The position numbers and the translations under genes were made by a program. Below the pieces are notes generated by a model. It saw only the letters and a list, made by a program, of their open reading frames with translations. It was not told the origin of the DNA and did not search any database. Of a stretch of DNA of 64,000 nucleotides, positions 18,856 through 28,003 are shown piece by piece (the first letter of the stretch is position 1; each line of letters begins with the position of its first letter). This stretch comes from Methanoregula sp. SKADARSKE-2 (GTDB lineage: Archaea > Halobacteriota > Methanomicrobia > Methanomicrobiales > Methanospirillaceae). The stretch lies in NCBI GenBank assembly GCA_030919125.1, contig CP121470.1:1720391-1784390 (forward strand). Direction: 5' to 3'.

Positions 18856-19638
18856 ATGGACGGGGCTGTACGGGTATTTGCGGGGGAGTTCAATGCGTCA
18901 ACCCTCCCCGTACGAAATAATGCAGACGATGCACCATGGGTGGTTACCCCAGGTGGGGCATGGTGCAGGACGATATACCTCGCCGGTGCCCTGACCGAGG
19001 TTGTCGAAGATGGCGATATGATGCGCTGCCGGATCGCCGACCCTACCGGAGCATTCGATATCGTAATCGGTGGCAGGAAAAACTCCGTTGCCGAGACGCT
19101 CCGGGGCATGCCGGTCCCTTCGTTTGTAACCGTAAACGGTCAGGCCCGGCTCTTTCAGAAAACCGGGAGATCGCACCTGTCCATACGCCCCGATGGTATC
19201 CTATCTGTTGACCGTGCGATTCGCGACCAGTGGGTGCTTGTCACTGCCGAAGCAACCCTCGTCCGTCTTGAAAATCTCCGGCTCGCCCTGGATGGAAAAA
19301 TTCATGATGAGCAGGTGCTCATCCCGCTCCGTCACTACGGGACCACCAGAGCGAAAATTGAGGAGCTATGCGGGATGGTCGAACACGCAATCGGGAGCCT
19401 TCACCCTCCCGCGCAAAGCATACTGGAACGCGCCCGCGCTCCGGATGATAATGCCCGTGAGCGGGTGATGGATATTATGAAGACCGGCAGCGGTCCCCGG
19501 GGAATTGCGGTTGAGGAGATCATCGCCCGCGCTGCGGAACGAGGCATCTCCCCGGCAACGGTCCTTGCGGCTATCGAGGCCCTCATCGTGGATGATGAAT
19601 GCTACCAGTCCCAGAAGGGATTTGTCAAACCGTTATGA
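18856..19638 (+). CDS. RPA-associated OB-fold protein (COG3390-like)
   Basis: 260 residues. The N-terminal half (about 1-150) is an OB fold with the nucleic-acid-binding-type strands YLAGALTEVVEDGDMMRCRIAD and FVTVNGQAR. The C-terminal part is helical with a winged-helix-like end (GIAVEEIIARAAERGISPATVLAAIEALI, about 215-243). This matches the archaeal family encoded near or associated with RPA single-strand-binding subunits. Its stop overlaps the next start (ATGA at 19635), and the operon continues into a phosphoesterase and an Lhr-type helicase, which suggests DNA repair or replication restart. Confidence 0.8.
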   Translation: MDGAVRVFAGEFNASTLPVRNNADDAPWVVTPGGAWCRTIYLAGALTEVVEDGDMMRCRIADPTGAFDIVIGGRKNSVAETLRGMPVPSFVTVNGQARLFQKTGRSHLSIRPDGILSVDRAIRDQWVLVTAEATLVRLENLRLALDGKIHDEQVLIPLRHYGTTRAKIEELCGMVEHAIGSLHPPAQSILERARAPDDNARERVMDIMKTGSGPRGIAVEEIIARAAERGISPATVLAAIEALIVDDECYQSQKGFVKPL

Positions 19639-20390
19639 ATCTTGAATTTTTTGATGAGGGGCCGGCTCTGGTTATTGAGGGGGAGACGCGCCACCTCGTG
19701 GTTGCCGATCTTCACTTTGGCATTGAGGCTGACCTCGCGGCACATGGCATGCATTTCCGGAGCCGGAGCGCTGCCCGGCTCAAACGGCTCATGGCGGTCA
19801 TCGAAGCAGCACAACCGGATGCTCTGATTCTTCTTGGCGATATCAAGCACAGTATCCCCTCCCTGACCCGGCAGGAATATTACGAGATGCCGGGGATCCT
19901 TGCTGACATCCGGAAGCGGATTCCGATCCTTGTATTCCCGGGCAACCACGATATCGGCCTCGAGTGTTTTCTCTCCGATGGGGAGCTCCAGCCAAAGGAA
20001 GGGGCGGTGATCGATGGAGTAGCGTACCAGCATGGCCATATGATCCCGGACAAGAGCCTTGCGGGGAAACTGATCGTCATCGGGCACCATCACCCATTGC
20101 TTCTCTTAAAAGACGAGGTCGGGTGTGCGCTGAGGGCTCCCGCGTATCTCCGGGCTTCCGTAGATGCAGAGGCGCTCGGGATGAATGAGCCCGCGGAAGG
20201 CGACACTGCAACCCGCGTCCTTTTCGTCCCGGCGTTCAACGAAATAGCCGGCTATGACATCCTCCAGATTGTGAACAAGCCGTTTGCCCCCCTATCGAAA
20301 TATATCGATAAAGAAGGGGCCGAGATCATCCTTGCCGACGGGACGCTCATCGGCCCGCTGAGCGCGATCGAGTCCGATGCCCCTGATTGA
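19635..20390 (+). CDS. Calcineurin-like metallophosphoesterase (COG1407-like)
   Basis: About 251 residues with all phosphoesterase blocks: ADLHFGIE (DxH), LLGDIKHS (GD), FPGNHDIG (GNHD) and IGHHHP near residue 150. The archaeal COG1407 group is predicted to be nuclease- or phosphatase-like; its substrate is not established. The ATG at 19635 overlaps the previous stop. The frame stays open upstream, but the coupled start places the conserved LEFFDEGPALVIEG at the N-terminus. The gene's 3' end overlaps the helicase gene by 14 bases. Confidence 0.88.
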   Translation: MNLEFFDEGPALVIEGETRHLVVADLHFGIEADLAAHGMHFRSRSAARLKRLMAVIEAAQPDALILLGDIKHSIPSLTRQEYYEMPGILADIRKRIPILVFPGNHDIGLECFLSDGELQPKEGAVIDGVAYQHGHMIPDKSLAGKLIVIGHHHPLLLLKDEVGCALRAPAYLRASVDAEALGMNEPAEGDTATRVLFVPAFNEIAGYDILQIVNKPFAPLSKYIDKEGAEIILADGTLIGPLSAIESDAPD

Positions 20391-23073
20391 CACCCTCGAT
20401 CCCAAGGTCCGGGAATGCATCCGGAAACGCGGTTTTTCCGAGTTCTCCCCCGCACAGGAGAAGGCGATCCCCCTCATCCTCAGAGGTAAAAATATCGTCC
20501 TGGTCGCCCCGACCGGGACCGGCAAGACTGAGAGCGCAATGTTCCCGGTCTTCAACGCCCTCCTCCGGATGCCGGCAGGTGGCGGGTTCAAAGCTCTCTA
20601 CATTACCCCGCTCCGTTCCCTCAACCGGGACATTCTCGCCAGGATGCAGTGGTGGTGTGCCGAACTTGGCCTCACGGTCGGTGTCCGGCATGGCGATACA
20701 CCCATGAACGAGCGGCGGAAGCAGGCCCTCTCTCCGCCCGACCTGTTGATCACGACCCCCGAGACCGTTCAGGCCATCTTCATGGGAAAGCGCCTCCGGA
20801 AGCATCTCTCAAGCGTAAAATTCGTGATCATCGATGAGATCCACGAGCTCGCCGGGAGCAAGCGGGGCGCCCAGCTCGCAGTCGCGCTCGAACGGATCCA
20901 CGTATACGCCGGGGACTTCCAGCGGATCGGTCTCTCGGCTACTGTCGGAAACCCTGACGATATCGGAAAGTTCCTCTGCGGAACGCGTCCTTTCTCCATC
21001 GTCCAGGTCCCGGTTGCAAAGCAGCTGGAGATCGCGGTACGATATATTGGGGATGATCTCGATCACCAGGTTAACGTGCTCTCATCGATGCTGAAGGGAG
21101 AGGGGTCGACTCTCGTCTTCGTCAATACCCGGGTGACCGCAGAAGCGCTCGGCCACGCCCTTTTCGAGCGCGGCGATGTGGAGGTCCACCACGGATCACT
21201 CTCGAAAGAAGTCCGGATCGATGCCGAGGAGCGGTTCAAGAAAGGCGAGATCAGGACTCTTATCTGTACCTCGTCCATGGAACTCGGTATCGATATCGGG
21301 AGAGTGGATCACGTCATCCAGTTCGGTTCACCCCGCGAGGTCGCGCGCCTTGTCCAGCGGGTTGGGCGGGCCGGGCACCAGCTCAACACCATATCCCGGG
21401 GCACAATCCTTGCGACCGGCTTCGATGATCTGCTGGAATCACTCGTCATCGCAAAGAAGGCAAAGGCAAACGAGATCGAGCGGGTCACCCTGCATACGAA
21501 CGCTGCCGACGTTCTTGCAAACCAGATCGCCGCGATCATGGTTGAGTACGGTGAGATCGAGCGCGACCGGATCCGGGAGATTGTCGAGCGCTCATCGATC
21601 TTCGCCTCGTGCGGGAGACTCCTCGATGATGTCTGCAGCCAGATGGAGGAGCACCGGCTGATCCGGATCGATGGCAGCCGGATCGTCACCACCGCGCGTG
21701 CCCGGCGCTATCTCATGACCAACCTCTCCATGATCCATGACGAGCGCAAGGTCCCGATTTTTGACATGGTCTCCCGCCGGACCGTCGGGACCCTTGACGA
21801 ATCGTTCGTGGTCGGATGGGTCCATCCCGGAGCGATCTTCATCACCAAAGGGCAGCTCTGGCGAGTACTCGAGATAGCGGACGGGAGGCTCACTGTTGAA
21901 CCAACAAAAAAGGCAACCGGGGAACTTCCCTCGTGGGAAGGAGAGCAGATCCCGGTCCCGTACAATATCTCGCTCGAAGTCGGCAGTATGCGGCGGGAGC
22001 GGAATATCGCAGCTTATACGCCGGATAAAGAGAGCATTGCGTTCTCCGGGAAATTTTTGACCGAGATGGACAAAAACCGGTCGCTCGTCCCGACCGACCG
22101 GCTCATCACGCTGGAGAACACCGATGAAGGGGTTGTCTGCAATGTCTGTGCAGGGCACAAGGCGAACGAGGCCTTCGGGAGGGTTATTTCGATACTCCTC
22201 TCTGCGCGATACGGTACGACTGTTGGCCTCGAACTTGATGCGTACCGAATGCTCCTGCACCTGCCCTCCTCTATACGGGCTGCGGACGTGCGTGACGTTA
22301 TTGACGGTCTCGAACCCGCGCATATGTCCGGGATCCTCCGGCTCGCACTCAAACGGACCGCCCTCTTCAAGTGGAAACTCGTTCAGATCGCAAAGAAGTT
22401 CGGGGCTGTCGATCCTGATGCAGATTATGAGAAGATCAGCATCCACCGGCTGCTCGATTTTTTCGAAAACTCGGTTGTACAAGCGGAAGCATACCGGGAA
22501 CTGCTCATGGAATACATGGATATCGATACCGCTGCGGCGGTTGTCGGGCTCGTGAAGAAGGGGGATGTCAAAGTAGGGATTGGCCCGCTCTCGCTCATTG
22601 GCGCCGGGGGCCTCTTGTCTTCCCGCGATCAGATCCCCCCGCCCACTGCCGACCAGGTCATCCTCTCGACCCTCCAGCGAAGGCTGAACCAGACCGAGAT
22701 CCTGCTCGGGTGCATGAACTGCCGGAACTGGAAGAGCAAAACTGCGGTCGCCCGGGTGCCCGATCTCCCCCAGTGTCCGAAATGCGGGGCCCGGCTCATA
22801 GCCGCGCTCAAGCCGTACGAAGAGGACGAGTACGCCCTTATGAAAAAACCGGGTAAGAACAGCGAGGTGCGCTCTATCGAGCAGCGGATGCTCAGGAATG
22901 CAAATATCATCCTCTCGAGCGGGAAGAAAGCTGTCATCGCCCTTGCCGCCCGGGGGGTTGGACCCGAGCATGCTTCCCGGATCCTCGCAACCCTCACGGA
23001 TGGCGATGCTTTCTACCGGGAGATCATGAAAGCCGAGCGGAGTTTCATCCAGACCCACCGGTACTGGGCATAA
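20377..23073 (+). CDS. Lhr-like superfamily 2 DNA helicase
   Basis: 898 residues. The helicase core has the Q-like motif FSEFSPAQEKAIP, Walker A APTGTGKTES, motif II IIDEIHELAGSKRG, motif III LSATVGNP, and motif VI QRVGRAGHQ. The DEIH box and the GSKRGAQLAVALERI sequence are typical of Lhr helicases. After the winged-helix/Lhr-core region comes a zinc-binding pair CMNCRNWK ... CPKCGA (about residues 785-808). Lhr proteins are 3'-5' translocases in DNA repair. The chain is much shorter than the ~1,500-residue bacterial Lhr but normal for archaea. It overlaps the phosphoesterase gene. Confidence 0.92.
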   Translation: MPLIDTLDPKVRECIRKRGFSEFSPAQEKAIPLILRGKNIVLVAPTGTGKTESAMFPVFNALLRMPAGGGFKALYITPLRSLNRDILARMQWWCAELGLTVGVRHGDTPMNERRKQALSPPDLLITTPETVQAIFMGKRLRKHLSSVKFVIIDEIHELAGSKRGAQLAVALERIHVYAGDFQRIGLSATVGNPDDIGKFLCGTRPFSIVQVPVAKQLEIAVRYIGDDLDHQVNVLSSMLKGEGSTLVFVNTRVTAEALGHALFERGDVEVHHGSLSKEVRIDAEERFKKGEIRTLICTSSMELGIDIGRVDHVIQFGSPREVARLVQRVGRAGHQLNTISRGTILATGFDDLLESLVIAKKAKANEIERVTLHTNAADVLANQIAAIMVEYGEIERDRIREIVERSSIFASCGRLLDDVCSQMEEHRLIRIDGSRIVTTARARRYLMTNLSMIHDERKVPIFDMVSRRTVGTLDESFVVGWVHPGAIFITKGQLWRVLEIADGRLTVEPTKKATGELPSWEGEQIPVPYNISLEVGSMRRERNIAAYTPDKESIAFSGKFLTEMDKNRSLVPTDRLITLENTDEGVVCNVCAGHKANEAFGRVISILLSARYGTTVGLELDAYRMLLHLPSSIRAADVRDVIDGLEPAHMSGILRLALKRTALFKWKLVQIAKKFGAVDPDADYEKISIHRLLDFFENSVVQAEAYRELLMEYMDIDTAAAVVGLVKKGDVKVGIGPLSLIGAGGLLSSRDQIPPPTADQVILSTLQRRLNQTEILLGCMNCRNWKSKTAVARVPDLPQCPKCGARLIAALKPYEEDEYALMKKPGKNSEVRSIEQRMLRNANIILSSGKKAVIALAARGVGPEHASRILATLTDGDAFYREIMKAERSFIQTHRYWA

Positions 23074-23218
23074 CCAGGAACGTTCTCCTCTCTCATAGGG
23101 TATGTCTTGTCAAGAGTTCGTGGCTTGTCTGAAACCTCTCTCTTGAAAAACTCCCCAAAAAATGACGGGAGCATCACTGCTGAACCGGATGACTGAAAAA
23201 AATTTTCAGTTAAAGAAT

Positions 23219-23230
23219 TTTTTTTAAATG
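23219..23230 (+). promoter_or_regulatory. TATA box for the cysteine-rich peptide gene
   Basis: TTTTTTTTAAAT ends about 22 bases before the ATG at 23252. Because it overlaps the upstream ATG at 23228, that earlier codon would lie in or before the promoter. This supports the 23252 start. Confidence 0.5.
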
Positions 23231-23251
23231 GAGAGGGCAGATAACACCATT

Positions 23252-23533
23252 ATGTCCGGCCCGTACCATTCCCTTTTTGTAAAAGGTTTTGTCATCATCG
23301 CGGTACTCCTTGCCCTTGCGGTTCCGGCCGCTGCGATGAAAATTACTCCAAACACCGCTGTATGCAGTACATCGATCGTCTCCCATTCTGCAGGGTACCC
23401 TACGCTGTTTTCGGAAATCTCAGACTGCCAGCATGACTGTTATCATTTATGTGCAATCGTCTGTAGCGATGGATGGTGCATGATCAGCTGCATGAGAAAT
23501 TGTGACCGCTATTGCGAGGAAGAGAGTTCATAA
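23252..23533 (+). CDS. Small secreted protein with a double (CX3C)-ladder hairpin
   Basis: 93 residues. A signal peptide (about residues 8-28, VKGFVIIAVLLALAVPAAA) precedes a mature peptide of ~65 residues. Its C-terminal part holds eight cysteines at 59, 63, 67, 71 and 76, 80, 84, 88: four at exact four-residue spacing, a short turn (SDGW), then four more at the same spacing. A ninth is at 38. Each row would line one face of a helix, giving a helical hairpin that could be disulfide-zipped or bind metal. I do not recognise the family. The gene is monocistronic, downstream of the helicase and convergent with TBP. The start at 23252 was chosen from the TATA box position. Confidence 0.75.
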   Translation: MSGPYHSLFVKGFVIIAVLLALAVPAAAMKITPNTAVCSTSIVSHSAGYPTLFSEISDCQHDCYHLCAIVCSDGWCMISCMRNCDRYCEEESS

Positions 23534-23773
23534 TTTTTGGAGTTCATTAAAAATATCCCGGGAGAAAACCCGTTCCATGATAAAAGGATGAACAACCATG
23601 GTTGGTTTATCACCATGATGGTATGAGGGCTCTTCGATCTCTTGGTACCCCTTTGCCGGTTTTTGCGATTTGCAGGAAAACGACAATATCGTATACCCGT
23701 TACTGCCGCCCGAGAGCATCGGGATTTTTAACGGAAATAAAAAAATTTCTCTGGTTATGGGTCTATCTCAATC

Positions 23774-24328
23774 TTACATTATGCTCTCGAGTTTCTGCTC
23801 GAGGAAATCAAGCCCCTTCTTGATATCTTCCAGGTTCTTGCCACCGGTCAGGATGATCTTTCCGGAGGAGAAGAGGAGCGCGACGATCTTCGGATCCTTG
23901 ATACGGTAGACGAGACCCGGGAATTGCTCGGGCTCGTACTCGATGTTCTCAAGGTTGAGCGTGATCACGACTTTGTTGAGGTTGATGTACTTACCGATAT
24001 CGTACGAGCAGACGATGTTGGTGATAGCCACCTTCGGCTCATCAAAGGTGTCGACGCCCGCTTCCTTGAGCGATTTGATGATGATCCCAAGGCCGTCCGT
24101 GAGCGCTTTTTTGTCCCGAATGCCCGTGAGTACAACTTTACCTGAGGAAAAGATCAGTGAAGCAATCTTCGGGTTCTCGATGCGGTAAACTGCACCGGGG
24201 AACCTCTTGGTATTGAGTTCGCAGCTCGGGATCTTCTTTGAGACCTCGACAAGATCGATGGAATCGGCGATAACGCCGGATGCTACGATGTTCTCAATTT
24301 TTAACGATTCGTACTTTTTATCAGCCAT
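23774..24328 (-). CDS. tbp: TATA-box-binding protein
   Basis: 184 residues with the two-fold TBP repeat. Repeat 1 (about 7-95) contains RFPGAVYRIENPKIASLIFSSGK, and repeat 2 (about 98-182) has the matching QFPGLVYRIKDPKIVALLFSSGK. The protein binds TATA boxes and recruits TFB and RNA polymerase. The sequence looks fully functional. Whether the genome has further TBP copies cannot be told from this window. Confidence 0.97.
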   Translation of the reverse strand: MADKKYESLKIENIVASGVIADSIDLVEVSKKIPSCELNTKRFPGAVYRIENPKIASLIFSSGKVVLTGIRDKKALTDGLGIIIKSLKEAGVDTFDEPKVAITNIVCSYDIGKYINLNKVVITLNLENIEYEPEQFPGLVYRIKDPKIVALLFSSGKIILTGGKNLEDIKKGLDFLEQKLESIM

Positions 24329-24525
24329 CCACTATACTATGATTGTGCCAGAATCATAATACTAATGCACAACCTTTATGTCCCCTCGCTGACCCGCATT
24401 TTGCCGTCGTTGTCCTGTCCTCAGGTACCGCCGCTCCGGGCGCAGGTCCCTTTCCCATCCTCTCCTCCTTCGCGGCCGGATGGAGAGATTGATGAGCCCC
24501 CCATGAAACATTAGTTCCTGATTAT

Positions 24526-26165
24526 ATGGCAAAGACGGGCAGCGTTCCAGTTACGAAGAGATAAAGAGGACAGTCTCCAGCGAAGTCCCGGAATACTTCA
24601 ACTTCGGGTTCGATCTGATCGACAGCTGGGCAAAGAAGGACCGGAACAAGGATGCGATGATCTGGGTAGACCAGAACGGTGAAGAGAAGAAGTACAGTCT
24701 CCTCGACCTCGCAAACCTCTCCAACCAGGCTGCAAACGCCCTCCTGAAGTATGGGATTAACAAAGGCGACCGGGCGCTGGTCCTGCTCCCCCGGAACGCG
24801 GAGTAGTGGATCTTCGCCATCGCACTCAACAAGCTCGGTGTGGTCTTTGCCCCCTGCCCGACCATGCTCACCCCTCCTCCGGGACATAAAGTACCGGACC
24901 AATGTCGGGAAATTCCGGATGATCATCACCGATCTGGAAAACACCGGTAAGGCCGAGGAGATCTGCGATGAGTGCCCGAGCCCCACTGCCCGGATGATTG
25001 CGGATGACGAGAAGCAGAGCTGGGAGAGCTTCCCGTACGAGTTCCTCTATCCCGCTCCGGTCTCCCACCGGTCTGTCAGCATTCTGGACTCCCGGAAGAC
25101 CCGGAGCAGCGACTCGATGCTGATCTCCTTCACCTCCGGTACAACCGGCGAGCCCCAGATGGTCCTCCATAACAACGGATATCCACTCGGCCATCTCCGC
25201 TTTACGGTCTCCAACACCGGTTGGGCTAAGTGTGCATGGGGCAAGATCTTCGGCCAGTGGATCGAAGGCGCCTGCAATTTCGCATACCTCTTTGATGGCA
25301 GGTTCCAGGCTACCGAGGCCGTCCCGCTCTTCCAGAAGTACCAGGTCACTACTTTCTGCTGCCGCCAACAATCTACCGTATGCTTATCCTTGCAGACCTC
25401 AAGCGTTTCGATCTCACCTCGCTCCGGCACTGCTGCAGCGCGGGCGAGCCCGTCAACCCTGAGGTCATCAAGGCCTGGAAGGACGCGACCGGCCTGACGA
25501 TCTTCGAAGGCTATGGGCAGACCGAGACCGTGCTGTGCATCGGCACCTTCCCCGGCATGACCCCGAAGTTCGGGTCTATGGGCCGGCCGTCGCCCGGCTG
25601 GAACATTGAGATCCACGACGATCACGGGAGACCTGTAGGCCTGCACGAAGAGGGGAAGATAGCGATCAAGATCAACCCCCGCCCGATCGGAATGTTCCGC
25701 GAGTACCTCAACAACGATGAGGAGAACAAAAAATCCTTTGTCGGCGATTGGTACTACACCGGTGACAAGGCATACAAGGATGAGGACGGGTACTTCTGGT
25801 TCATTGGCCGTGACGATGATGTGATCAAATCATCAGGCTACCGGATCTGGCCGTTCGAGGTTGAGAGCGCCCTGATCGAGCACCCGGCTGTGCAGGAGGC
25901 TGCGGTCGTGGGCTCACCAGACGATATCCGAGGGCTTGTGGTGAAGGCGTTCGTGATCTTAAAGCCGGACGTGAAACCCTCCGACACGCTCGTGCAGGAG
26001 ATCCAGAACCATGTCAAGAATGTCACCGCACCGTACAAGTATCCCCGGCAGATCGAGTTTGTCGACTCGCTCCCGAAGTCCATCTCCGGAAAGATCCGGC
26101 GCAACGAGCTCCGGGACCGGGAGATGAAGACCTTCATGAACGAGTCGAACGGCAAGAAGGCCTAA
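24526..26165 (+). pseudogene. Broken AMP-forming acyl-CoA synthetase (medium-chain type)
   Basis: Three frames together spell one acyl-CoA synthetase of about 545 residues: N-terminal pieces from 24526 (EVPEYFNFGFDLIDSW), the middle in the frame 24751-25380 with the P-loop-like ISFTSGTTGEPQMV, and the intact C-terminus from 25380 (FEGYGQTETV, YYTGDKAYKDEDGYFWFIGRDDDVIKSSGYRI, and the catalytic lysine region SISGKIRRNELR). Lesions visible are a frameshift near 24550, an in-frame TAG after LLPRNAE (about 24804), a frameshift near 24885 and another near 25365. The family activates acetate or longer acids as acyl-CoA. The gene is clearly dead as a whole. Confidence 0.88.
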
Positions 26166-26206
26166 CCCCCTATCTTTATTTAATCCGGTAGGTAATCTAT
26201 AAAGGC

Positions 26207-26291
26207 GCGAGGGTAGCCAAGCCCGGTTAAAGGCGCCAGGTTCAGGGCCTGGTCTCGAAGGAGTTCTTGGGTTCGAATCCCATCCCTCGCA
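26207..26291 (+). tRNA. tRNA-Leu (anticodon CAG)
   Basis: The 85-base sequence folds as a cloverleaf with a 7-bp acceptor stem (GCGAGGG/CCCTCGC), anticodon stem CCAGG/CCTGG around loop TTCAGGG (anticodon CAG at 26243-26245), a long class II variable arm (CTCGAAGGAGTTC region) and the T-arm GGGTTCGAATCCC. A is the discriminator and CCA is not encoded. The long variable arm and anticodon agree on leucine. No intron is visible. Confidence 0.95.
26274..26291 (+). repeat. Direct repeat 1: tRNA-Leu 3' end (candidate attachment site)
   Basis: The 18 bases CGAATCCCATCCCTCGCA cover the T-arm 3' half and acceptor 3' strand of the tRNA. The same 18 bases occur exactly at 26935-26952. Duplication of a tRNA 3' end is the standard footprint of integrase-mediated insertion. 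Confidence 0.7.
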
Positions 26292-26422
26292 TCCCGCTTT
26301 TGGGAATTTGATCTCCCAAAAACCATCTTCTTTTATTGTTTTGCCGGAGAGTAACGGCACTGGTCCCGAGCAGGAAATACGGCGAAACTGAAACGGTTCC
26401 ATCCTGACGCCACTTTAGCCAG

Positions 26423-26656
26423 TACGGGACGAACTATCGGCTAGGGAACCTGACGAATCCCAGGACGGCCGTCCAGTCCTATCCGATACCCGAAGGGCTT
26501 GCATTCTTCGATAGGCTCGGAGAACAGCTTGAGCTGTTTCCACCACCGCCGGCTGACCAGCTCGCACTGCAAAAGTTTGCAGAGGTCGGGATAGGGGCCG
26601 GCATATATCCCGAATACGTAATCCTCTCTCTTTTCTATTCTGAAAAGAGGATATAG
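26423..26656 (+). pseudogene. Fragment of a DUF1254-type protein
   Basis: The open stretch, ending in TAG at 26654-26656, has no start codon. Its sequence (YRLGNLTNP..., then EGLAFFDRLGEQLELFPPPPAD..., then FAEVGIGAGIYP) resembles the C-terminal end of the N-terminal DUF1254 domain, where a helix pair and a 'fa.iGIgpG' motif are conserved. Everything before and after is missing. It lies between the two copies of the tRNA 3' repeat. The family call rests on remembered pattern only. Confidence 0.5.
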
Positions 26657-26702
26657 GTAAAGCGCCAAAATTACTCAAGAGAAAATTTTTGGAGGATTTG
26701 TT

Positions 26703-26879
26703 TTGGGAGATATCAAAGAATGTTTCATGTGCACGGTTTGTGGCTATATGTATGATCCCGCCCTGGGAGACGAGGAAGGGGGAATTTCCCCCGGCATCTC
26801 GTTTGATACCCTGTCGGGAGAATGGACTTGTCCCCATTGCGGGGCGGACCGGGACGATTTTGTGAAAAAAACCCCGTGA
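26703..26879 (+). CDS. Rubredoxin (TTG start)
   Basis: 58 residues from a TTG at 26703, preceded at seven bases by a GGAGG Shine-Dalgarno (26691-26695). The two rubredoxin knuckles are present: CTVCGYMYDPALGDE (about residues 10-24) and WTCPHCGADRDDF (about 42-54), with the linker GISPGISFDTLSGE. The four cysteines bind one iron. In anaerobes rubredoxin passes electrons to oxygen- and peroxide-detoxifying enzymes. There is no ATG in frame upstream of the first cysteine pair except one directly before it, so the TTG with its ribosome-binding site is the best start. Confidence 0.88.
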   Translation: MGDIKECFMCTVCGYMYDPALGDEEGGISPGISFDTLSGEWTCPHCGADRDDFVKKTP

Positions 26880-26934
26880 TTGGTTAACATTACAGATGGT
26901 AGAGTTGGCGACGAAAACAAGGGATTCCTGGCCG

Positions 26935-26952
26935 CGAATCCCATCCCTCGCA
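26935..26952 (+). repeat. Direct repeat 2: copy of tRNA-Leu 3' end (candidate att site)
   Basis: An exact 18-base copy of 26274-26291. It is not preceded by the rest of a tRNA, so it is not a gene. Between the two copies lie the DUF1254 fragment and the rubredoxin; no integrase is present in the 0.66 kb. Confidence 0.7.
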
Positions 26953-26959
26953 CTTTTTC

Positions 26960-27355
26960 TTATTCTTTTCTCGATGAATTTTGCTTTTTCAACCGAACGA
27001 ATTCTTTCGCTAATGTATCGGTCCCAGGGATAACCCGGGTTTCTTCCATGCCGGCATTCACCGTGTCGGAGACATCCCTATGTTGATGGAGGCAGGTTGT
27101 GATGAGCATGGCTGCGATGGAACCGAAATCTCGATCGTCCGCCGGTCTGATTGCATTGAGATAGGCCTTACGCTCCGGAAGCCCGAGGTACATTGTCGGT
27201 TACCCGGACCGCTCAAGGACAAAGTTCATAAGGGCCCTTCCCACCCTCCCGTTGCCATCGGTAAACGGGTGAATCAGTTCAACCGCGTATGCAACAGGAG
27301 AGCGGGCTCGAAAGGGTGGAGTTTTTCGCATTGGCCCGGTACCACATGAAGAGAT
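26960..27355 (-). pseudogene. Remnant of a Fic-domain protein
   Basis: Read on the minus strand, the frame gives [19 protein letters not shown], the complete Fic catalytic motif HPFxDGNGRxxR. After FVLERSG a TAA (27200-27202) falls where a tyrosine codon is expected, and the frame continues PTMYLGLPERKAYLNAIRPADD to its stop at 26960. The fragment therefore has an in-frame nonsense codon. No proper N-terminal region precedes the motif; the ~25 residues before it do not look like Fic. Fic enzymes AMPylate or otherwise modify proteins; this copy is inactive as one chain. Confidence 0.75.
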
Positions 27356-27444
27356 CCGAGTCTAAACATAACTTCACCATCACCCCGCCCACCCACATGA
27401 TATACCGTCAAAGAACAGACCGAAATATCAGGACGTGTCTGCAT

Positions 27445-27909
27445 ATGGCCTCTGATGAGGTACCCTCAAAGACCCTGTGGCGTGGGAGATCGGGGATCAA
27501 ACTTTTCTGGAATACCGGAATATCAGAGCCGTCCGCTGGACCTAAGGGAGTTGTAAGCAAACCTCACTATTTCCCCCTCTGCGAACACTGCGGCTCCCAG
27601 ATCACCGGCGCCAGCCGATCCCGGTTCTGCTGCGATGAATGCCGGGCCCTCCACTGGAAACGGATCTGCAAAACGATCCGGTGGGAGATCCTTGAGCGCG
27701 ACCAGTTCACCTGCCGGAGATGCGGGGGCCGGTTCCGGGTGTCCAAGCTTGAGATCCACCATATCATGCCGGTGAGCGAGGGCGGGGACAGTCGGCCCGA
27801 AAATCTCATCACCGTATGCGTGGAATGTCACAAGAAAGAGAGGTCCGGGGCTGCGCGGGCGATGCGCCAGCACATCCCGCTCAACAATTTCATTGAGATC
27901 CCCGCGTAG
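27445..27909 (+). CDS. HNH endonuclease with N-terminal zinc finger
   Basis: About 154 residues from the ATG at 27445. A zinc-finger-like pair, LCEHCGSQI ... FCCDECRALHW (about residues 45-71), precedes a standard HNH domain: ERDQFTCRRCGGRF, LEIHHIMPVSEGG and LITVCVECHKKE (about 85-137). The conserved His-His, Asn and His and the two CxxC pairs are all present, so the nuclease looks active. Starts at 27289 or 27346 are also in frame, but they overlap the Fic remnant. Stand-alone HNH genes are often mobile or part of defence or phage functions; nothing next to this one decides. Confidence 0.72.
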   Translation: MASDEVPSKTLWRGRSGIKLFWNTGISEPSAGPKGVVSKPHYFPLCEHCGSQITGASRSRFCCDECRALHWKRICKTIRWEILERDQFTCRRCGGRFRVSKLEIHHIMPVSEGGDSRPENLITVCVECHKKERSGAARAMRQHIPLNNFIEIPA

Positions 27910-28003
27910 AAAAATACACTTGGAGCTACCCCTCCCTGCCCTAGGGAGGTCCGGATGTTTTTTAGAAGGGGCGGGTCTGATCTCTCTGCACCGGAAAAAA
28001 GGA

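Noticed and set aside
21592-23058. 488-codon open frame on the minus strand opposite the Lhr helicase
   Set aside because: It is a shadow of a GC-biased coding strand. The plus-strand frame has all helicase motifs in order, and the minus-strand protein is rich in Arg, Pro and Gly with no recognisable motif.
23228-23251. Earlier ATG for the cysteine-rich peptide
   Set aside because: It overlaps the TATA-like run at 23219-23230, so transcription should start after it.
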